This document shows positions 25,091 to 34,722 of a DNA stretch of 64,000 nucleotides, in pieces. Position 1 is the first letter of the stretch; every line of letters starts with the position of its first letter. The stretch spans positions 1 to 64,000 of the forward strand of contig NZ_AYMP01000014.1 in NCBI RefSeq assembly GCF_000633515.1, in the 5' to 3' direction. Position numbers and translations under genes: made by a program. A model generated the notes under the pieces. It searched no databases. It saw only the letters and a program-made list of their open reading frames with translations, and was not told the origin of the DNA. The stretch is from Morganella morganii H1r (GTDB taxonomy: Bacteria > Pseudomonadota > Gammaproteobacteria > Enterobacterales > Enterobacteriaceae).

Positions 25091-26230
25091 TCAGCGTACC
25101 GGCTGCCCGTGGATCCAGGTTTGTGTTACCCGCCAGTCACTGTTCAGGTCATTGAAGTGCGCCCGTTTTCCGGGGGAGATACTGCCGTGTGTTGCGGTGA
25201 TCCCCAGCAGTTGTGACGGTTGCAGAGAGGCCATGCGGATGGCGGTTTCCGGCAGCGTACCGGTATCACTGATCATCCGGCTGACCGCGTCATCCAGTGC
25301 CAGGGTGCTGCCGGCGAGGCCGCCGGAGGCGGTCCAGACAATGCCTGCTTTCATCGTGACATCATGACCGCAGATATCATATATGCCGTCCGGCTGCCCG
25401 GCAGCCCGCATGGCATCGGTGATCAGTACCGTGCGGTGTGCGGCACACTGACAGACAATCCGCATCACTGCCGGGTGGACGTGATGCCCGTCAGCGATAA
25501 GCTCCAGCCAGGCGCGCGGGTCGGATAATCCGGCTCCCGCCATGCCCGGTTCGCGGTGATGCAGGCCGGTCATGCCGTTGAAACAGTGAACCAGCCCGTC
25601 AGCCCCGGCATCAAGTGCCGCCAGGGTCTGCTCATACGTGGCGGCACTGTGGCCGAGCATCACATTCAGCCCGCGCTGTTTCAGGTGGCGGATGGCATTG
25701 AGTGCGTCCGGTTTTTCCGGTGCCAGCGCGACGACTTTCAGTGTGCCCTGCGCATCGGCAATCAGGGTATCCAGCTCACTGATCTGCAACTCACGGAACA
25801 GTTCCGGCGGGTGCGCGCCTTTATTCTGCGGCGTGAAATACGGCCCTTCCAGATAACTGCCGAGCACTTCCGCCACCGGCTCTGTGGTGGTCTGCTGCTG
25901 ACAGTAGCGGGCGATCCGCGCAAGGGTGCTGCGCAGATCCGGCAACGGGGCGGTCACCGTGGTGGCGAGCCACGCGGCGACTCCCTGTTGTGCCTTGAAA
26001 GCGGCAATGGTTTTCAGTGCCTGCGGGTTATCATCCATCACATCCATACCCTGTCCGCCGTGGACATGGGTATCGATGTAGGCGGGGCAGAGCTGCTCCG
26101 CATCAAACTGTGTGTCTTTTGCCGCCAGCGGCGTGATAGCGGTAATGATGCCGTCTGACACCGCCACCGCCTGGTTTTCCCGCCAGCCGTATTCTGTCAG
26201 CACCCGGCGGGCGCGGATTTGCTGAATCAT
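25091..26230 (-). CDS. agaA: N-acetylgalactosamine-6-phosphate deacetylase
   Basis: A 379-residue amidohydrolase of the NagA/AgaA type. The metal site is seen in AYIDTHVHGGQGMDVMD (about 50-66), the bridging Glu in GSYLEGPYFTPQNKGAHPP, His in MLGHSAATYEQ and VHCFNGMTGLHHREPG, and the catalytic Asp in VLITDAMRAAG. It removes acetate from N-acetylgalactosamine 6-phosphate. It overlaps agaF by 4 bp, and context within the GalNAc PTS operon favours AgaA over NagA. Confidence 0.94.
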   Translation of the reverse strand: MIQQIRARRVLTEYGWRENQAVAVSDGIITAITPLAAKDTQFDAEQLCPAYIDTHVHGGQGMDVMDDNPQALKTIAAFKAQQGVAAWLATTVTAPLPDLRSTLARIARYCQQQTTTEPVAEVLGSYLEGPYFTPQNKGAHPPELFRELQISELDTLIADAQGTLKVVALAPEKPDALNAIRHLKQRGLNVMLGHSAATYEQTLAALDAGADGLVHCFNGMTGLHHREPGMAGAGLSDPRAWLELIADGHHVHPAVMRIVCQCAAHRTVLITDAMRAAGQPDGIYDICGHDVTMKAGIVWTASGGLAGSTLALDDAVSRMISDTGTLPETAIRMASLQPSQLLGITATHGSISPGKRAHFNDLNSDWRVTQTWIHGQPVR

Positions 26231-26661
26231 ATGCCTTCATCCTCCGTTTCACAGCAGCGTTCACGCTGTAATTCATCCGTCAGGCTGGTTAATCCGCGAT
26301 GTCCGCAGGCCAGTGCTTCACGGCGGAAATCCGCCGGAGAGAGAGAATCCCGCTCCAGTGCCATTTCCAGCAGCAGCTGCAGATTGGTACCGGTGATCAC
26401 TTCGCGGTCTTCCCGGCCCTGTGACAGGGTGGCCGCCACGCGGAACGGGGTACCGCCGAGGATATCGGTCAGGAAAATCACGCTGTCGCAGTGTGACATC
26501 AGTGCCAGTGCGGCTTCCAGTTCCTGTGTCAGACGGGCGGTGGTGGATTCCGCCGGAAAATCAACCGCCGCGAAATCCTCCTGCTCCCCGATAATCTGTA
26601 ACATGGCTTTTTCCAGTCCGGAGGCAAAGCCCCCGTGACCACATAAAATAATTCCCGGCAT
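26227..26661 (-). CDS. agaF: GalNAc PTS EIIA component AgaF
   Basis: A 144-residue mannose-family EIIA. The phosphorylated His is in IILCGHGGFASGLEKA near residue 9, and FLTDILGGTPFRVAA at about 63-77 is the family signature. It receives phosphate from HPr and passes it to AgaV (EIIB). It lies between agaE and agaA, overlapping agaA by 4 bp. Confidence 0.93.
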   Translation of the reverse strand: MPGIILCGHGGFASGLEKAMLQIIGEQEDFAAVDFPAESTTARLTQELEAALALMSHCDSVIFLTDILGGTPFRVAATLSQGREDREVITGTNLQLLLEMALERDSLSPADFRREALACGHRGLTSLTDELQRERCCETEDEGI

Positions 26662-26676
26662 CAGTTGCTCCTTTTA

Positions 26677-27552
26677 TTACAGGAAATGGGCGAATTTACC
26701 GATAATACCCAGCGCCACGGTCAGTACAATCAGGCGCAGCGGGCTCCAGCCACGGCGCACCAGCCAGAACATTGACAGCGTGTATACCAGCGGCAGGAAA
26801 GCAGGCATCAGCTTATCAATCACATCACTCTGTAATTTCACCACCGCATCACCGGCGGTGATTTCCAGTGTGGTTGAGAGCCGTACATACGTTGCCACCA
26901 GCGCGCCGATCACGGTCATCCCGACAATCGAGGCCGCATGGCCGACTTTTTTGGTATTGGCTTTGATAAGCGGAATGGCGGCAACCCCCATCCGGTAAGC
27001 ATAGTGCGCCAGGCCGAAACGCAGCCCGAAATGGACAACGTTAAACATTACCAGGAACACCACAGCACCGAGAATCGAGCCCTGCAAGGCGAGGCTGGCA
27101 CCGATACCGCCGCAGATAGGCAGCAGGGTCAGCCAGAACATGGCATCACCGATCCCGCCCAGCGGTGCACCGACAGCAATTTTGGTACTCTGAATACTGT
27201 TCACGTCCTGTTTGGAACGTTCCATTGCCAGGATGATGCCGATAACAAAGGTCACCAGGAAAGGGTGGGTATTGAAGAACCCCATATGGCCTTTCATGGA
27301 GCGCGCCAGATCACGCGGATTGGTGTGGATTTTTTTCAGTGCGGGCAGTAAACCGTACAGCCAGCCCGCCGCCTGCATCCGCTCATAGTTAAAGGATGCC
27401 TGTAACAGCAGGGAGCGCCACGCGACCCGGTTGATGTCTTTGTGGGTCAGTTCCGCACCGGTGCTCTGATCTTCATACACGTTCTGGTTACAGTCTGCCG
27501 GCAGTAAGGTTTCCGCTTCTGCGGCAGATGAATGATTTTTTTCAGATGCCAT
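26677..27552 (-). CDS. agaE: GalNAc PTS EIID component AgaE
   Basis: A 291-residue mannose-family EIID. Typical motifs: LTHKDINRVAWRSLLLQASFNYERMQAAGWLYGLLPAL, FFNTHPFLVTFVIGI, KIAVGAPLGGIGDAMFWLTLLPI. It forms the sugar channel together with EIIC in the inner membrane. The start is ATG 27552 (MASEKNHSS), with GAGGA 8 bp upstream; a longer frame from 27609 would run into the EIIC gene. It overlaps the EIIC gene by 11 bp, indicating coupling. Confidence 0.93.
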   Translation of the reverse strand: MASEKNHSSAAEAETLLPADCNQNVYEDQSTGAELTHKDINRVAWRSLLLQASFNYERMQAAGWLYGLLPALKKIHTNPRDLARSMKGHMGFFNTHPFLVTFVIGIILAMERSKQDVNSIQSTKIAVGAPLGGIGDAMFWLTLLPICGGIGASLALQGSILGAVVFLVMFNVVHFGLRFGLAHYAYRMGVAAIPLIKANTKKVGHAASIVGMTVIGALVATYVRLSTTLEITAGDAVVKLQSDVIDKLMPAFLPLVYTLSMFWLVRRGWSPLRLIVLTVALGIIGKFAHFL

Positions 27553-28321
27553 CTTCAAATTCCTCGTGTGACGGTTGTGCCGGTTCGCTTTCTGCCGGTT
27601 TGCGGACAAAATCGATCATTGCCATCGCCAGTGCGGCGGCGGCGATGGCCAGAACCGGCAGCTGAAGCCAGGCGGCGCCGACAAATCCCAGTATGAAATA
27701 AGGAATGTAGGCATTTTTCATCATGATTTTCAGCAGAACGGCAAACCCGATGGCAGGCATAATGCCGCCCGCGACACCCAGGCCGTCAATTAAGCGTGCA
27801 GGGAGTACGTCAATCAGGGTTTTGGCGTGATCCGCCCCGAAATAGATCGGCAGGAAGGCACAGAGAAAATAGAATGTACCGAGCGCCAGCAGTGCGAGGT
27901 AGTTGATGCGCTCAATTCCCCGGGTATCCGCATTGGCAGCCATTTTGTCACAGCGGGACATCACACCGGACATAACTGAGAACAGGAAGGTGATCCCCAT
28001 CTGCACTGCCACGGCAAACGGTACCGCGACGCCGACCGCCACTTCCGGTTTGACCCCGGTGGAGATAGCAAACGCCGTACCGACAATGGTACCGATAATC
28101 ACGTTCGGCGGCTGGGCACCGGCCAGCGGCGCGAGTCCCATCCAGACCAGTTCCAGTGTCCCGCCGGTCAGGATCCCGGTATTGAGATCCCCGAGGATCA
28201 GGCCGACCACCGGCCCCAGCACCACCGGACGGTGAATGTGGGTGAGCCCGTTAAACAGATCCAATCCGGCAATAAAGGCTACCAGCCCGAGAGCGATAGC
28301 TTGTAACAGACTGATTTCCAT
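27542..28321 (-). CDS. agaW: GalNAc PTS EIIC component
   Basis: A 259-residue mannose-family EIIC starting MEISLLQAIALGLVAFIAGLDLFNG at ATG 28321 behind GAGGA. Later segments include GPVVGLILGDLNTGILTGGTLELVWMG and QPPNVIIGTIVGTAFAI. It is the membrane sugar-translocating subunit for GalNAc and possibly galactosamine. The gene is full length here, unlike the truncated agaW of E. coli K-12. It sits 10 bp after agaV. The symbol could equally be agaC by homology, but its operon position corresponds to agaW. Confidence 0.92.
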   Translation of the reverse strand: MEISLLQAIALGLVAFIAGLDLFNGLTHIHRPVVLGPVVGLILGDLNTGILTGGTLELVWMGLAPLAGAQPPNVIIGTIVGTAFAISTGVKPEVAVGVAVPFAVAVQMGITFLFSVMSGVMSRCDKMAANADTRGIERINYLALLALGTFYFLCAFLPIYFGADHAKTLIDVLPARLIDGLGVAGGIMPAIGFAVLLKIMMKNAYIPYFILGFVGAAWLQLPVLAIAAAALAMAMIDFVRKPAESEPAQPSHEEFEDGI

Positions 28322-28331
28322 ACATGTATCC

Positions 28332-28805
28332 TCAGAGCAGTTTAAACAGATCCTGCGCCGGTTCTGTCGGTACGCCCTGGATATAACAGGCGACACCGGC
28401 CTCGTTAAGCCCGCGGAATGCGGCGATATCCGCCTCATCCACAGACACTGTTTTGGCAATCTGACGTTTTCCTTCGCTATAGTGAATATTGCCGACGTTA
28501 ATGCGTTCCACCGGAACACCGCCTTTCACCAGGGTCAGAAAATCTGCCGGGGTTTTGCAGACCAGCAGAATTTTCTGGCGGTCAGCGGCTTTATGAATAT
28601 TGTCGATCACTTTCTGCAGCGGCCAGAAACGCACGGCAATCCCTTCCGTCAGCACCATTTCCATCAGGTTCTGCTGTAACGGATCTTCCGCCACCTCATC
28701 ATTGGCAACCAGCACCAGGTTGGCACCGGCAAATCCCACCCACTGAACACCAACCTGTCCGTGGATTAATCGTTCATCAATACGACTTAACACAATATTT
28801 GGCAT
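28332..28805 (-). CDS. agaV: GalNAc PTS EIIB component AgaV
   Basis: A 157-residue mannose-family EIIB. The phosphorylated His15 lies in LSRIDERLIHGQVGVQWV, followed by LVLVANDEVAEDPLQQNLM and INVGNIHYSEGKRQ, all family hallmarks. It passes phosphate from AgaF to the incoming sugar. It is 15 bp downstream of kbaZ. Confidence 0.94.
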   Translation of the reverse strand: MPNIVLSRIDERLIHGQVGVQWVGFAGANLVLVANDEVAEDPLQQNLMEMVLTEGIAVRFWPLQKVIDNIHKAADRQKILLVCKTPADFLTLVKGGVPVERINVGNIHYSEGKRQIAKTVSVDEADIAAFRGLNEAGVACYIQGVPTEPAQDLFKLL

Positions 28806-28820
28806 GGCTGTTTCTCGCTC

Positions 28821-30095
28821 TTATCGGCAGGCATCGTGATAGTGACGCAGCACAGTCTGAATGTGTGCGATGATTAATTCGTCCGGCGCGGCAGAGATTG
28901 TTCCGGCACGTACCAGCGGGTACTGTAACGGCAGATACTGGCTAATCAGCGGCAGCGGGATCGCCGTTTCTGTCAGGTTTTCCAGCAGACGGGATACCGC
29001 CGCGCTGATGGTCTCATCCGGCCAGTAATAGCGGATGCGATCAGAATAGCTGTAGCTGCGGGCAAGGCGGCGGGTCTGCTCATCACCGGTGTAATAACTC
29101 TGCCAGTAACCCGGTTGTTTCAGCATGACATCTTCCAGCACCCGGCGCAGCCCGGAACGTGCCGCCGGGGCAACCAGCTCATCTTCAATACCGGCGAGAG
29201 CATACAGCGCTTCACGCAGGGCGAAGGTCAGGCCGGGGCCGACTTTCAGAATCGCAAAGTGATCATCCACCAGCTGACTGAGCGCCTGCGGGGTCTGGTA
29301 ATCGGTGGAATGCGCCTCGTACACCAGGTGGTCATGATGCGTAATCATCTCACTCAGTGCGCGGGCTTTTTCAGGCCGGTAATCAATGACATTGTTGTGA
29401 TCAAATTCCACGCCCGGCTGCACCACCAGCCCGGTAATGCGCGGCCAGATATCTGTGAGCTGATGCTGCGTAAATGCGTTCTGATGTGCGGCAATAGTGG
29501 CGGACGCGGCCTGCGGTGTGGTGACCGCCAGCTCATTCAGCTCTTCGTGAGCCCCGCCCGGCACCGGCACTTCCGTACCAATCACATACACCAGGTCGCG
29601 GACGCCGAAATGTTTTTCACAGGTTTCTTCTGCAATGACCGCCAGGCGGGCGGCACGCTGTGCGACGATTTCATCCGTCAGCGGTACCAGATCACCGGCA
29701 CAGGACATACTGCAGTCGAGGTGAATTTTTTTGAATCCGGCGGCAACATACGTGCGGATCAGCTCATCGGCTTTTGCCATTGCTTCTTCAGCCGGTTCAT
29801 TCTGCCAGCGGTTCGGCCCGAGGTGGTCGCCGCCGAGGATCAGGTCTTCGCGGGAAAAGTGATGTTCATCGGCGAGTGTCCACATAAAATCACGGAAATC
29901 TGCCGGGGTCATGCCGGTATAACCGCCGAACTGATCGACCTGATTGGAGGTTGCTTCAACCAGTAACGGTGTTTGTTGTCCACGGGCAAAACATACCGCT
30001 GCTTTCAGAACATACGGATGGGCAGAACAGACAGCATAAATCCCTGTTTTCTCACCCCGTTTGTGACGGGCAACGATATCAGTTAAAAGTTTCAC
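28821..30095 (-). CDS. kbaZ: Tagatose-1,6-bisphosphate aldolase accessory subunit
   Basis: A 424-residue GatZ/KbaZ-family protein: [19 protein letters not shown] at the start, [32 protein letters not shown] at about 85-97, and [11 protein letters not shown]. It is required for activity and stability of KbaY and may also act as a chaperone-like subunit. It is the first gene of the GalNAc catabolic series, transcribed divergently from agaR across a region with AgaR-type boxes. Confidence 0.95.
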   Translation of the reverse strand: MKLLTDIVARHKRGEKTGIYAVCSAHPYVLKAAVCFARGQQTPLLVEATSNQVDQFGGYTGMTPADFRDFMWTLADEHHFSREDLILGGDHLGPNRWQNEPAEEAMAKADELIRTYVAAGFKKIHLDCSMSCAGDLVPLTDEIVAQRAARLAVIAEETCEKHFGVRDLVYVIGTEVPVPGGAHEELNELAVTTPQAASATIAAHQNAFTQHQLTDIWPRITGLVVQPGVEFDHNNVIDYRPEKARALSEMITHHDHLVYEAHSTDYQTPQALSQLVDDHFAILKVGPGLTFALREALYALAGIEDELVAPAARSGLRRVLEDVMLKQPGYWQSYYTGDEQTRRLARSYSYSDRIRYYWPDETISAAVSRLLENLTETAIPLPLISQYLPLQYPLVRAGTISAAPDELIIAHIQTVLRHYHDACR

Positions 30096-30165
30096 TTTCC
30101 TCTCCTTACAGCCGGATGTGGTTTGTTTTTGTTTCGATGTCTGAATAACATACTGCTATACAGAA

Positions 30166-30325
30166 AAAAGAAAACAAAATGAAAGGTTGTGAAATCCGGA
30201 TCTTCATCACAAAAGAAATATAATGAAAGTGTTTGTTCCCGGGTAATCCGGGGTTCACCCTTTTTATGGGCTTGCATTCTGTACAAAGAAAAGCGTTAAT
30301 ATGCCAAACGAAATGAAACGAAAGA
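30166..30325. promoter_or_regulatory. AgaR-type operators between kbaZ and agaR
   Basis: Two boxes match the AgaR consensus read on the minus strand: one around 30166-30186 (AAAACAAAATGAAAGG core) and one at 30304-30325 (AAACGAAATGAAACGAAAGA). The second ends 29 bp before the agaR start, the first lies in the kbaZ promoter region. This supports both autoregulation and control of the catabolic genes. Confidence 0.7.
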
Positions 30326-30354
30326 TTTTTTAAATGAATGTTAAGGATAAAATC

Positions 30355-31164
30355 ATGAACAGTCCGGATGCCGGGACGGATAACCGGGTGATGGGAACGA
30401 GTGAGCGGCGTGAGCATATCATCCAGCTTCTGCGCGCCCACGGCAGTGTTCAGGTTAATGCGCTGTCGCAGCAGTTCCGTGTTTCCACAGTGACTATCCG
30501 CAATGATCTCGCTTTCCTTGAAAAACAGGGGATCGCGGTGCGTGCTTATGGCGGCGCACTGATTTGTGAGGGCGTTTCACCGGTCAGCGAACCGTCGCTG
30601 GAAGATAAAAGCACCCGCCACACGACCATCAAACGCGATATTGCGGCGGTAGCAGCCGACCTTATCCGGCCGGGGCTGCGTGTGATTCTGGATTCCGGCA
30701 CCACGACCTGTGAAATTGCCCGTCAGCTGCGCCACCATCAGGACACGATTGTGATGACCAACGGCATGAATGTGGCGAATGCCCTGCTGGACGCGCCGGG
30801 CGTGGAGTTGCTGATGACCGGCGGTCAGCTGCGGCGTCAGTCGCTCTCTTTTTACGGCGATCAGGCGGAGCAGTCATTACAGAATTATCACTTTGATATG
30901 CTGTTTCTCGGGGTGGATGCGATTGATCTTGAGCGCGGCATCAGCACGCATAATGAAGATGAGGCGCGTCTGAACCGGCGGATGTGTGAAGTGGCCGGGC
31001 ATATTGTGGTGGTGACGGATTCCAGTAAATTTAACAGCTCCAGCCTGCATAAAATAATCGATACCCAGCGTATTGATACCATTATTACCGATGACGGTAT
31101 TCCCGAAGAAAGCCTGACCGGATTGCGCCGGATCGGTACAGAAGTGATTCTGGTGAAGGGATAA
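30355..31164 (+). CDS. agaR: DeoR-family repressor AgaR of the GalNAc regulon
   Basis: A 269-residue DeoR regulator. The N-terminal winged HTH is [19 protein letters not shown] then [19 protein letters not shown] (about 15-60). The C-terminal sugar-phosphate sensor has [23 protein letters not shown] and the [14 protein letters not shown] segment. ATG 30355, with AAGGA at 8 bp, aligns exactly with E. coli AgaR (269 residues); the ATG at 30334 has no ribosome site. It presumably represses both aga transcripts in the absence of GalNAc-derived phosphates. Confidence 0.94.
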   Translation: MNSPDAGTDNRVMGTSERREHIIQLLRAHGSVQVNALSQQFRVSTVTIRNDLAFLEKQGIAVRAYGGALICEGVSPVSEPSLEDKSTRHTTIKRDIAAVAADLIRPGLRVILDSGTTTCEIARQLRHHQDTIVMTNGMNVANALLDAPGVELLMTGGQLRRQSLSFYGDQAEQSLQNYHFDMLFLGVDAIDLERGISTHNEDEARLNRRMCEVAGHIVVVTDSSKFNSSSLHKIIDTQRIDTIITDDGIPEESLTGLRRIGTEVILVKG

Positions 31165-31249
31165 CAAAAAACAGGGGGTATCTGTCCGTATGCTATCCGG
31201 CGCAATCCGGTACAGGCTAATCCGGGGCTGCATCCGGATTGCCGGTGGG

Positions 31250-32899
31250 TTAAAACGAGTACAGTGTTGCCACGGATTCACCGAGTTTTTTTGCCAGGCC
31301 GGAGGCGGCATAGCGCTCTGTAATGATTTCAATATATGCGGCGCGGTCACCGGTTTCCGCTTCCCGGATTGCCTCATCCAGTTCCGCGCAGGTGGTAACG
31401 CGGCGGCAATACCAGTTATCGCATCCCAGTGCCTGCGGCAGTTGCGCGTAACGCCACTGCGGCAGGTCGTTATAAACAGCTTCCGGGTCTTTGCACAGCA
31501 GGCGCTCAATGAGATAGCCGTCATTATTCAGCACAAAAATAAGCGGTTTCAGACCAAAACGGCCAAACTGACTGATTTCCTGGGCGGTCAGCTGGTGTGA
31601 GCCTTCGCCGGTGATCAAGATCAGTCTGCGGTCAGGCGCCGCAACGGCTGCGCCAAAGGCCGCAGGTGTTGCCCAGCCGATAGATCCCCATAACGTCTGG
31701 TTATGGAATTGTGCCCCTTCCGGCAGCAGCGCAAACCCTAATCCCATTGAAACCGTGCCGGTTTCAGCGATGATAATGTCGTCTTTTCTGAACATTTGCT
31801 CAAAACGGGGATACAGATACGGCGGGGTAATATTACCGGCAGCGTCAGCTACCGGTTTACCCAGCCCCGTGGCAGCCGGAATATGACATTCCCGGTGCGG
31901 CAGTACGGCGGTCAGGGCAGGCAGCACATCCCGCATATACACATTCTGATACACCGCTGAGCCGATGCGGACATGATCCGCCATAATGCTGATCCGTTTT
32001 TCCGGTGCGATATCAGCGGTAAAACTGCCGGTGTTAAAGTCTGTCATCACCGCGCCGATACCCAGCACACAGTCACTGTTTTCAACAAATTCCCTGACCT
32101 GCGGATTCATCAGCTGACCGTTATACATCCCGGCGTAATGCGGGTCGGATTCACTGATGATGGCTTTATCCATAAACATGGTGGCGTACGGCAGTCCGGT
32201 CTGGCGGATTAGCGCCTGTACGTCATCAATCAGTCCGGAACGTGCGGCCAGCATGCCCGGCAGAATACAGGCAGACGGGCTGTCCGTCAGTTTTGCCCTG
32301 ATCGCGGCAACTGCCTCCGTGAGCGCGGTTTTGTCACTGACCGGTTGTGCCGGTGCGGTAAGGTGTTCCGGCATCTGAACCGGCTGTGTGGCGTAATCAA
32401 ACGGGAAGCCCATATAGACCGGACGGCGCTCACGCAGCGCGGCAGCAATCAGGCGTTCTGTCTCCGCTACACAGTTCTCCGGGGTCATAACGGCATGGGC
32501 ACAGGAAAGGCGCTGTCCCAGCTCATAGAACAGGCTGAAATTACCATCGCCCAGAGTGTGATGCACCAGACGGCCACGCTTCTGCACACCGCTGGCGGGC
32601 ATGCCGACCAGATGAAAGACCGGCAGATTTTCTGCATACGATCCGGCAATACCGTTAATAGCACTCAGTTCCCCGACCCCGAATGTGGTGGAGAGGGCCG
32701 CCATGCCGTTAACCCGCGCATAGCCGTCAGCCGCATAGGCGGCGTTCAGTTCGTTACAGTTACCCATCCATTGCATTGTCCGGCTTTCGCAGACAGCGTC
32801 TTCAACCGGGAAAGCGAAATCTCCCGCAACGCCAAAGACATGGCGGATGCCTAAGTCCTGTAAGCGGCCCAGTACATGTTCGATGACGGTTTTTGTCAT
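31250..32899 (-). CDS. ipdC: Indolepyruvate/phenylpyruvate decarboxylase (TPP enzyme)
   Basis: A 549-residue ThDP-dependent 2-keto acid decarboxylase. The catalytic Glu is in WMGNCNELNAAYAADGYAR (about 45-63), and adjacent His residues are in RLVHHTLGDG (about 109-118). The ThDP/Mg site runs from GEGSHQLTAQEISQFGRFG to LNNDGYLIERLL near 430-465. It decarboxylates aryl- or alkyl-keto acids such as indolepyruvate to the aldehyde; pyruvate decarboxylase activity cannot be excluded. It is divergent from a LysR gene that probably controls it. No transaminase or aldehyde dehydrogenase is adjacent. Confidence 0.82.
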   Translation of the reverse strand: MTKTVIEHVLGRLQDLGIRHVFGVAGDFAFPVEDAVCESRTMQWMGNCNELNAAYAADGYARVNGMAALSTTFGVGELSAINGIAGSYAENLPVFHLVGMPASGVQKRGRLVHHTLGDGNFSLFYELGQRLSCAHAVMTPENCVAETERLIAAALRERRPVYMGFPFDYATQPVQMPEHLTAPAQPVSDKTALTEAVAAIRAKLTDSPSACILPGMLAARSGLIDDVQALIRQTGLPYATMFMDKAIISESDPHYAGMYNGQLMNPQVREFVENSDCVLGIGAVMTDFNTGSFTADIAPEKRISIMADHVRIGSAVYQNVYMRDVLPALTAVLPHRECHIPAATGLGKPVADAAGNITPPYLYPRFEQMFRKDDIIIAETGTVSMGLGFALLPEGAQFHNQTLWGSIGWATPAAFGAAVAAPDRRLILITGEGSHQLTAQEISQFGRFGLKPLIFVLNNDGYLIERLLCKDPEAVYNDLPQWRYAQLPQALGCDNWYCRRVTTCAELDEAIREAETGDRAAYIEIITERYAASGLAKKLGESVATLYSF

Positions 32900-33037
32900 G
32901 ATGTTCTCCGGTAATACAGTGGCTGATTTATCAGCTTTAAATGATTAACAATATGAATGAGTTTTAGCGGGAATTACGGTAAACAGGAAATGGTTTATAC
33001 TCATCGGGGCTATAACAAAAGGTAATAGGTGACAGGC

Positions 33038-33946
33038 ATGGATATACGGACATTGCGCTACTTTACGGAAGTGGTGCAGCTTAACGGGTTCAGCCGGGCG
33101 GCGGATGCCCTGTTTGTGACACAACCGGCCATCAGCCGCAGTATTCTCCGCCTGGAGGATGAACTGGGATTTACCCTGCTGACCCGCGAACCGGATGGCG
33201 TCAGTCTGACAGATGAGGGCGCGGTGCTGTTTGAACACGCAACCCGCATCCTGGCGCAATTTAACAGTATGAACAAAGCGTTACAGGATAAATCCGGCCC
33301 GCTGACCGGTACCCTGAATGTCGGATTACCGCCGGTTATCGCCTCAACCTATTTTGCCGGGATCATTATGGCGTTCAGTACCCGTCATCCGCAGGCGGAA
33401 CTGAAGATTTTTGAACTCGGAACAGAGCAGATGTCTGAGGCCATGGCGGAAGGCAGTGTCGAAACGGCGGCGGTGATGCTGCCGTTTGATGATACCCGCT
33501 TTGATTTACAGCGCTTTGCAACGGATCGTCTGATGCTGCTGGTGAGTACCCGGTACCGGCTGGCAGAGAGTGAGCAGGTGAGCTTCCGTGAATTAACGGA
33601 TGAAAAATTTGTCCTGTTCTCCGACGATTTCCGTATCAATGAACTTATCCGCAACGCCTGCGGTATTTATCATTACAAACCGGCGGTGGCAGGCAGGAGT
33701 AACCATCTGGATCTGATCATGGCGATGGTCAGTGCCGGGGTCGGCGTAACACTGCTGCCGGAAAGTATGTGGCGCGCTCACCGGACAGACGGGCTGGCGG
33801 CGGTCAGTGTGGCGGACCCGGTGCTCTCTTATGATCTCGCGCTGGCTAATGTGAAAGGGTATCAGAGCCGCAGTTGTCTGGCATGGAATACACTGGCGCG
33901 GGAAATTCTCGGTATTTCGTGTGTCACCGGTGCTGATCCCGGCTGA
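33038..33946 (+). CDS. LysR-family transcriptional regulator
   Basis: A 302-residue LysR regulator. The HTH is MDIRTLRYFTEVVQLNGFSR then ADALFVTQPAISRSILRLEDELG (about 1-45). The rest is a periplasmic-binding-type effector domain with GLPPVIASTYFAGIIMAF and VSAGVGVTLLPESMW. I chose ATG 33038; an in-frame GTG at 33029 would add three residues. It is divergent from ipdC across about 140 bp, the usual LysR arrangement with its target. The effector is unknown and could be an aromatic keto acid. Confidence 0.87.
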   Translation: MDIRTLRYFTEVVQLNGFSRAADALFVTQPAISRSILRLEDELGFTLLTREPDGVSLTDEGAVLFEHATRILAQFNSMNKALQDKSGPLTGTLNVGLPPVIASTYFAGIIMAFSTRHPQAELKIFELGTEQMSEAMAEGSVETAAVMLPFDDTRFDLQRFATDRLMLLVSTRYRLAESEQVSFRELTDEKFVLFSDDFRINELIRNACGIYHYKPAVAGRSNHLDLIMAMVSAGVGVTLLPESMWRAHRTDGLAAVSVADPVLSYDLALANVKGYQSRSCLAWNTLAREILGISCVTGADPG

Positions 33947-33950
33947 CCAT

Positions 33951-34517
33951 TTACTGTAAATACAGGATATACAGCACAAATAACAGCAGGATGATGAAAA
34001 TCAGTGCCGGGCCGGTGACGCGCGATCTGACCGGGCGCGGCTCCTTTTCCGGCGGACGGCGCGGCTGAGCCGGCGGTACCGGCGGAGTCACGGTTTCAGG
34101 TTCAGGTTCAGGGCCGGGGGCGGGTGGCATATCATGACCGGATTGCTGCGCCCTGCGTTTTTCCAGCTCGCGCAGTGCCTGCTGTTCCCGTTCTCTCTGC
34201 TGTTTCCGTTGCTGTTGCTGCTCTGCCACTTTCTGAAATGCCCGCAGCCGCTCCTCTTCCTGCTGTTGCAGTCGTGTCATTTCCCGGTGCTGCTCTTCCG
34301 GGGTCAGCGGGCGGGGCGGTGTTTTTCTGCGGGGTGGTGCTGGCGGCGGCGGAGAGGGTTCTGCGGAATAGATATCAGATAACTCAAGGCGGTATTTTTT
34401 CATGAAGATCCGCGCTTTTGAAAAGGCGTTCGCGGCTTCATTCTCATTACCGGCATTTTCGGCAAGAGACATCAGCTTTCTGACTTTTTCAACCGCCTTT
34501 TCTCTGTCATCCATCAT
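33951..34517 (-). CDS. DUF2786 protein with coiled coil and C-terminal membrane anchor
   Basis: A 188-residue protein. Residues 5-45 (EKVRKLMSLAENAGNENEAANA ... FMKKYRLE) match the DUF2786 domain found near phage-like or DNA-associated proteins. Then come a Pro-rich linker, a Gln/Arg/Glu-rich coiled coil at about 75-125, a second Pro/Glu-rich segment, and a final hydrophobic span (ALIFIILLLFVLYILYLQ) that would make it tail-anchored. The membrane anchor on DUF2786 is unusual. Function unknown. It converges on the LysR gene with only 4 bp between stops. Confidence 0.7.
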   Translation of the reverse strand: MMDDREKAVEKVRKLMSLAENAGNENEAANAFSKARIFMKKYRLELSDIYSAEPSPPPPAPPRRKTPPRPLTPEEQHREMTRLQQQEEERLRAFQKVAEQQQQRKQQREREQQALRELEKRRAQQSGHDMPPAPGPEPEPETVTPPVPPAQPRRPPEKEPRPVRSRVTGPALIFIILLLFVLYILYLQ

Positions 34518-34681
34518 TTCTTATCACGTATTTATCCGGCAGATACGACTATCATACGGTGAATCAGAGTGAGGGAAAGAGTGAAAAACGGCGTTACAGG
34601 ATATTCAGTGGTTCATGCCGCGTTCCGGACATGATTTTTTTGAATGGTATATAAAACCGCCTGAACAGGGAAGATTACGGA

Positions 34682-34713
34682 TAAAAAAACGCCGCCTTCA
34701 CAAGAAGACGGCG
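34682..34713 (-). terminator. Terminator of the xylitol ABC operon
   Basis: On the minus strand, arms GCCGTCTTC and GAAGGCGGC (one G-T pair) around TTGT are followed by seven T, just after the binding-protein stop codon. Confidence 0.88.
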
Positions 34714-34722
34714 GGAGTGTAT

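Noticed and set aside
28322-28519. 66-residue N-terminal extension of the GalNAc EIIC
   Set aside because: It overlaps the 3' end of agaV in another frame. ATG 28321 has a good GAGGA site and matches the family start.
30334-30354. Longer agaR start at ATG 30334
   Set aside because: No ribosome site, while ATG 30355 has AAGGA at 8 bp and gives exactly the E. coli AgaR length.
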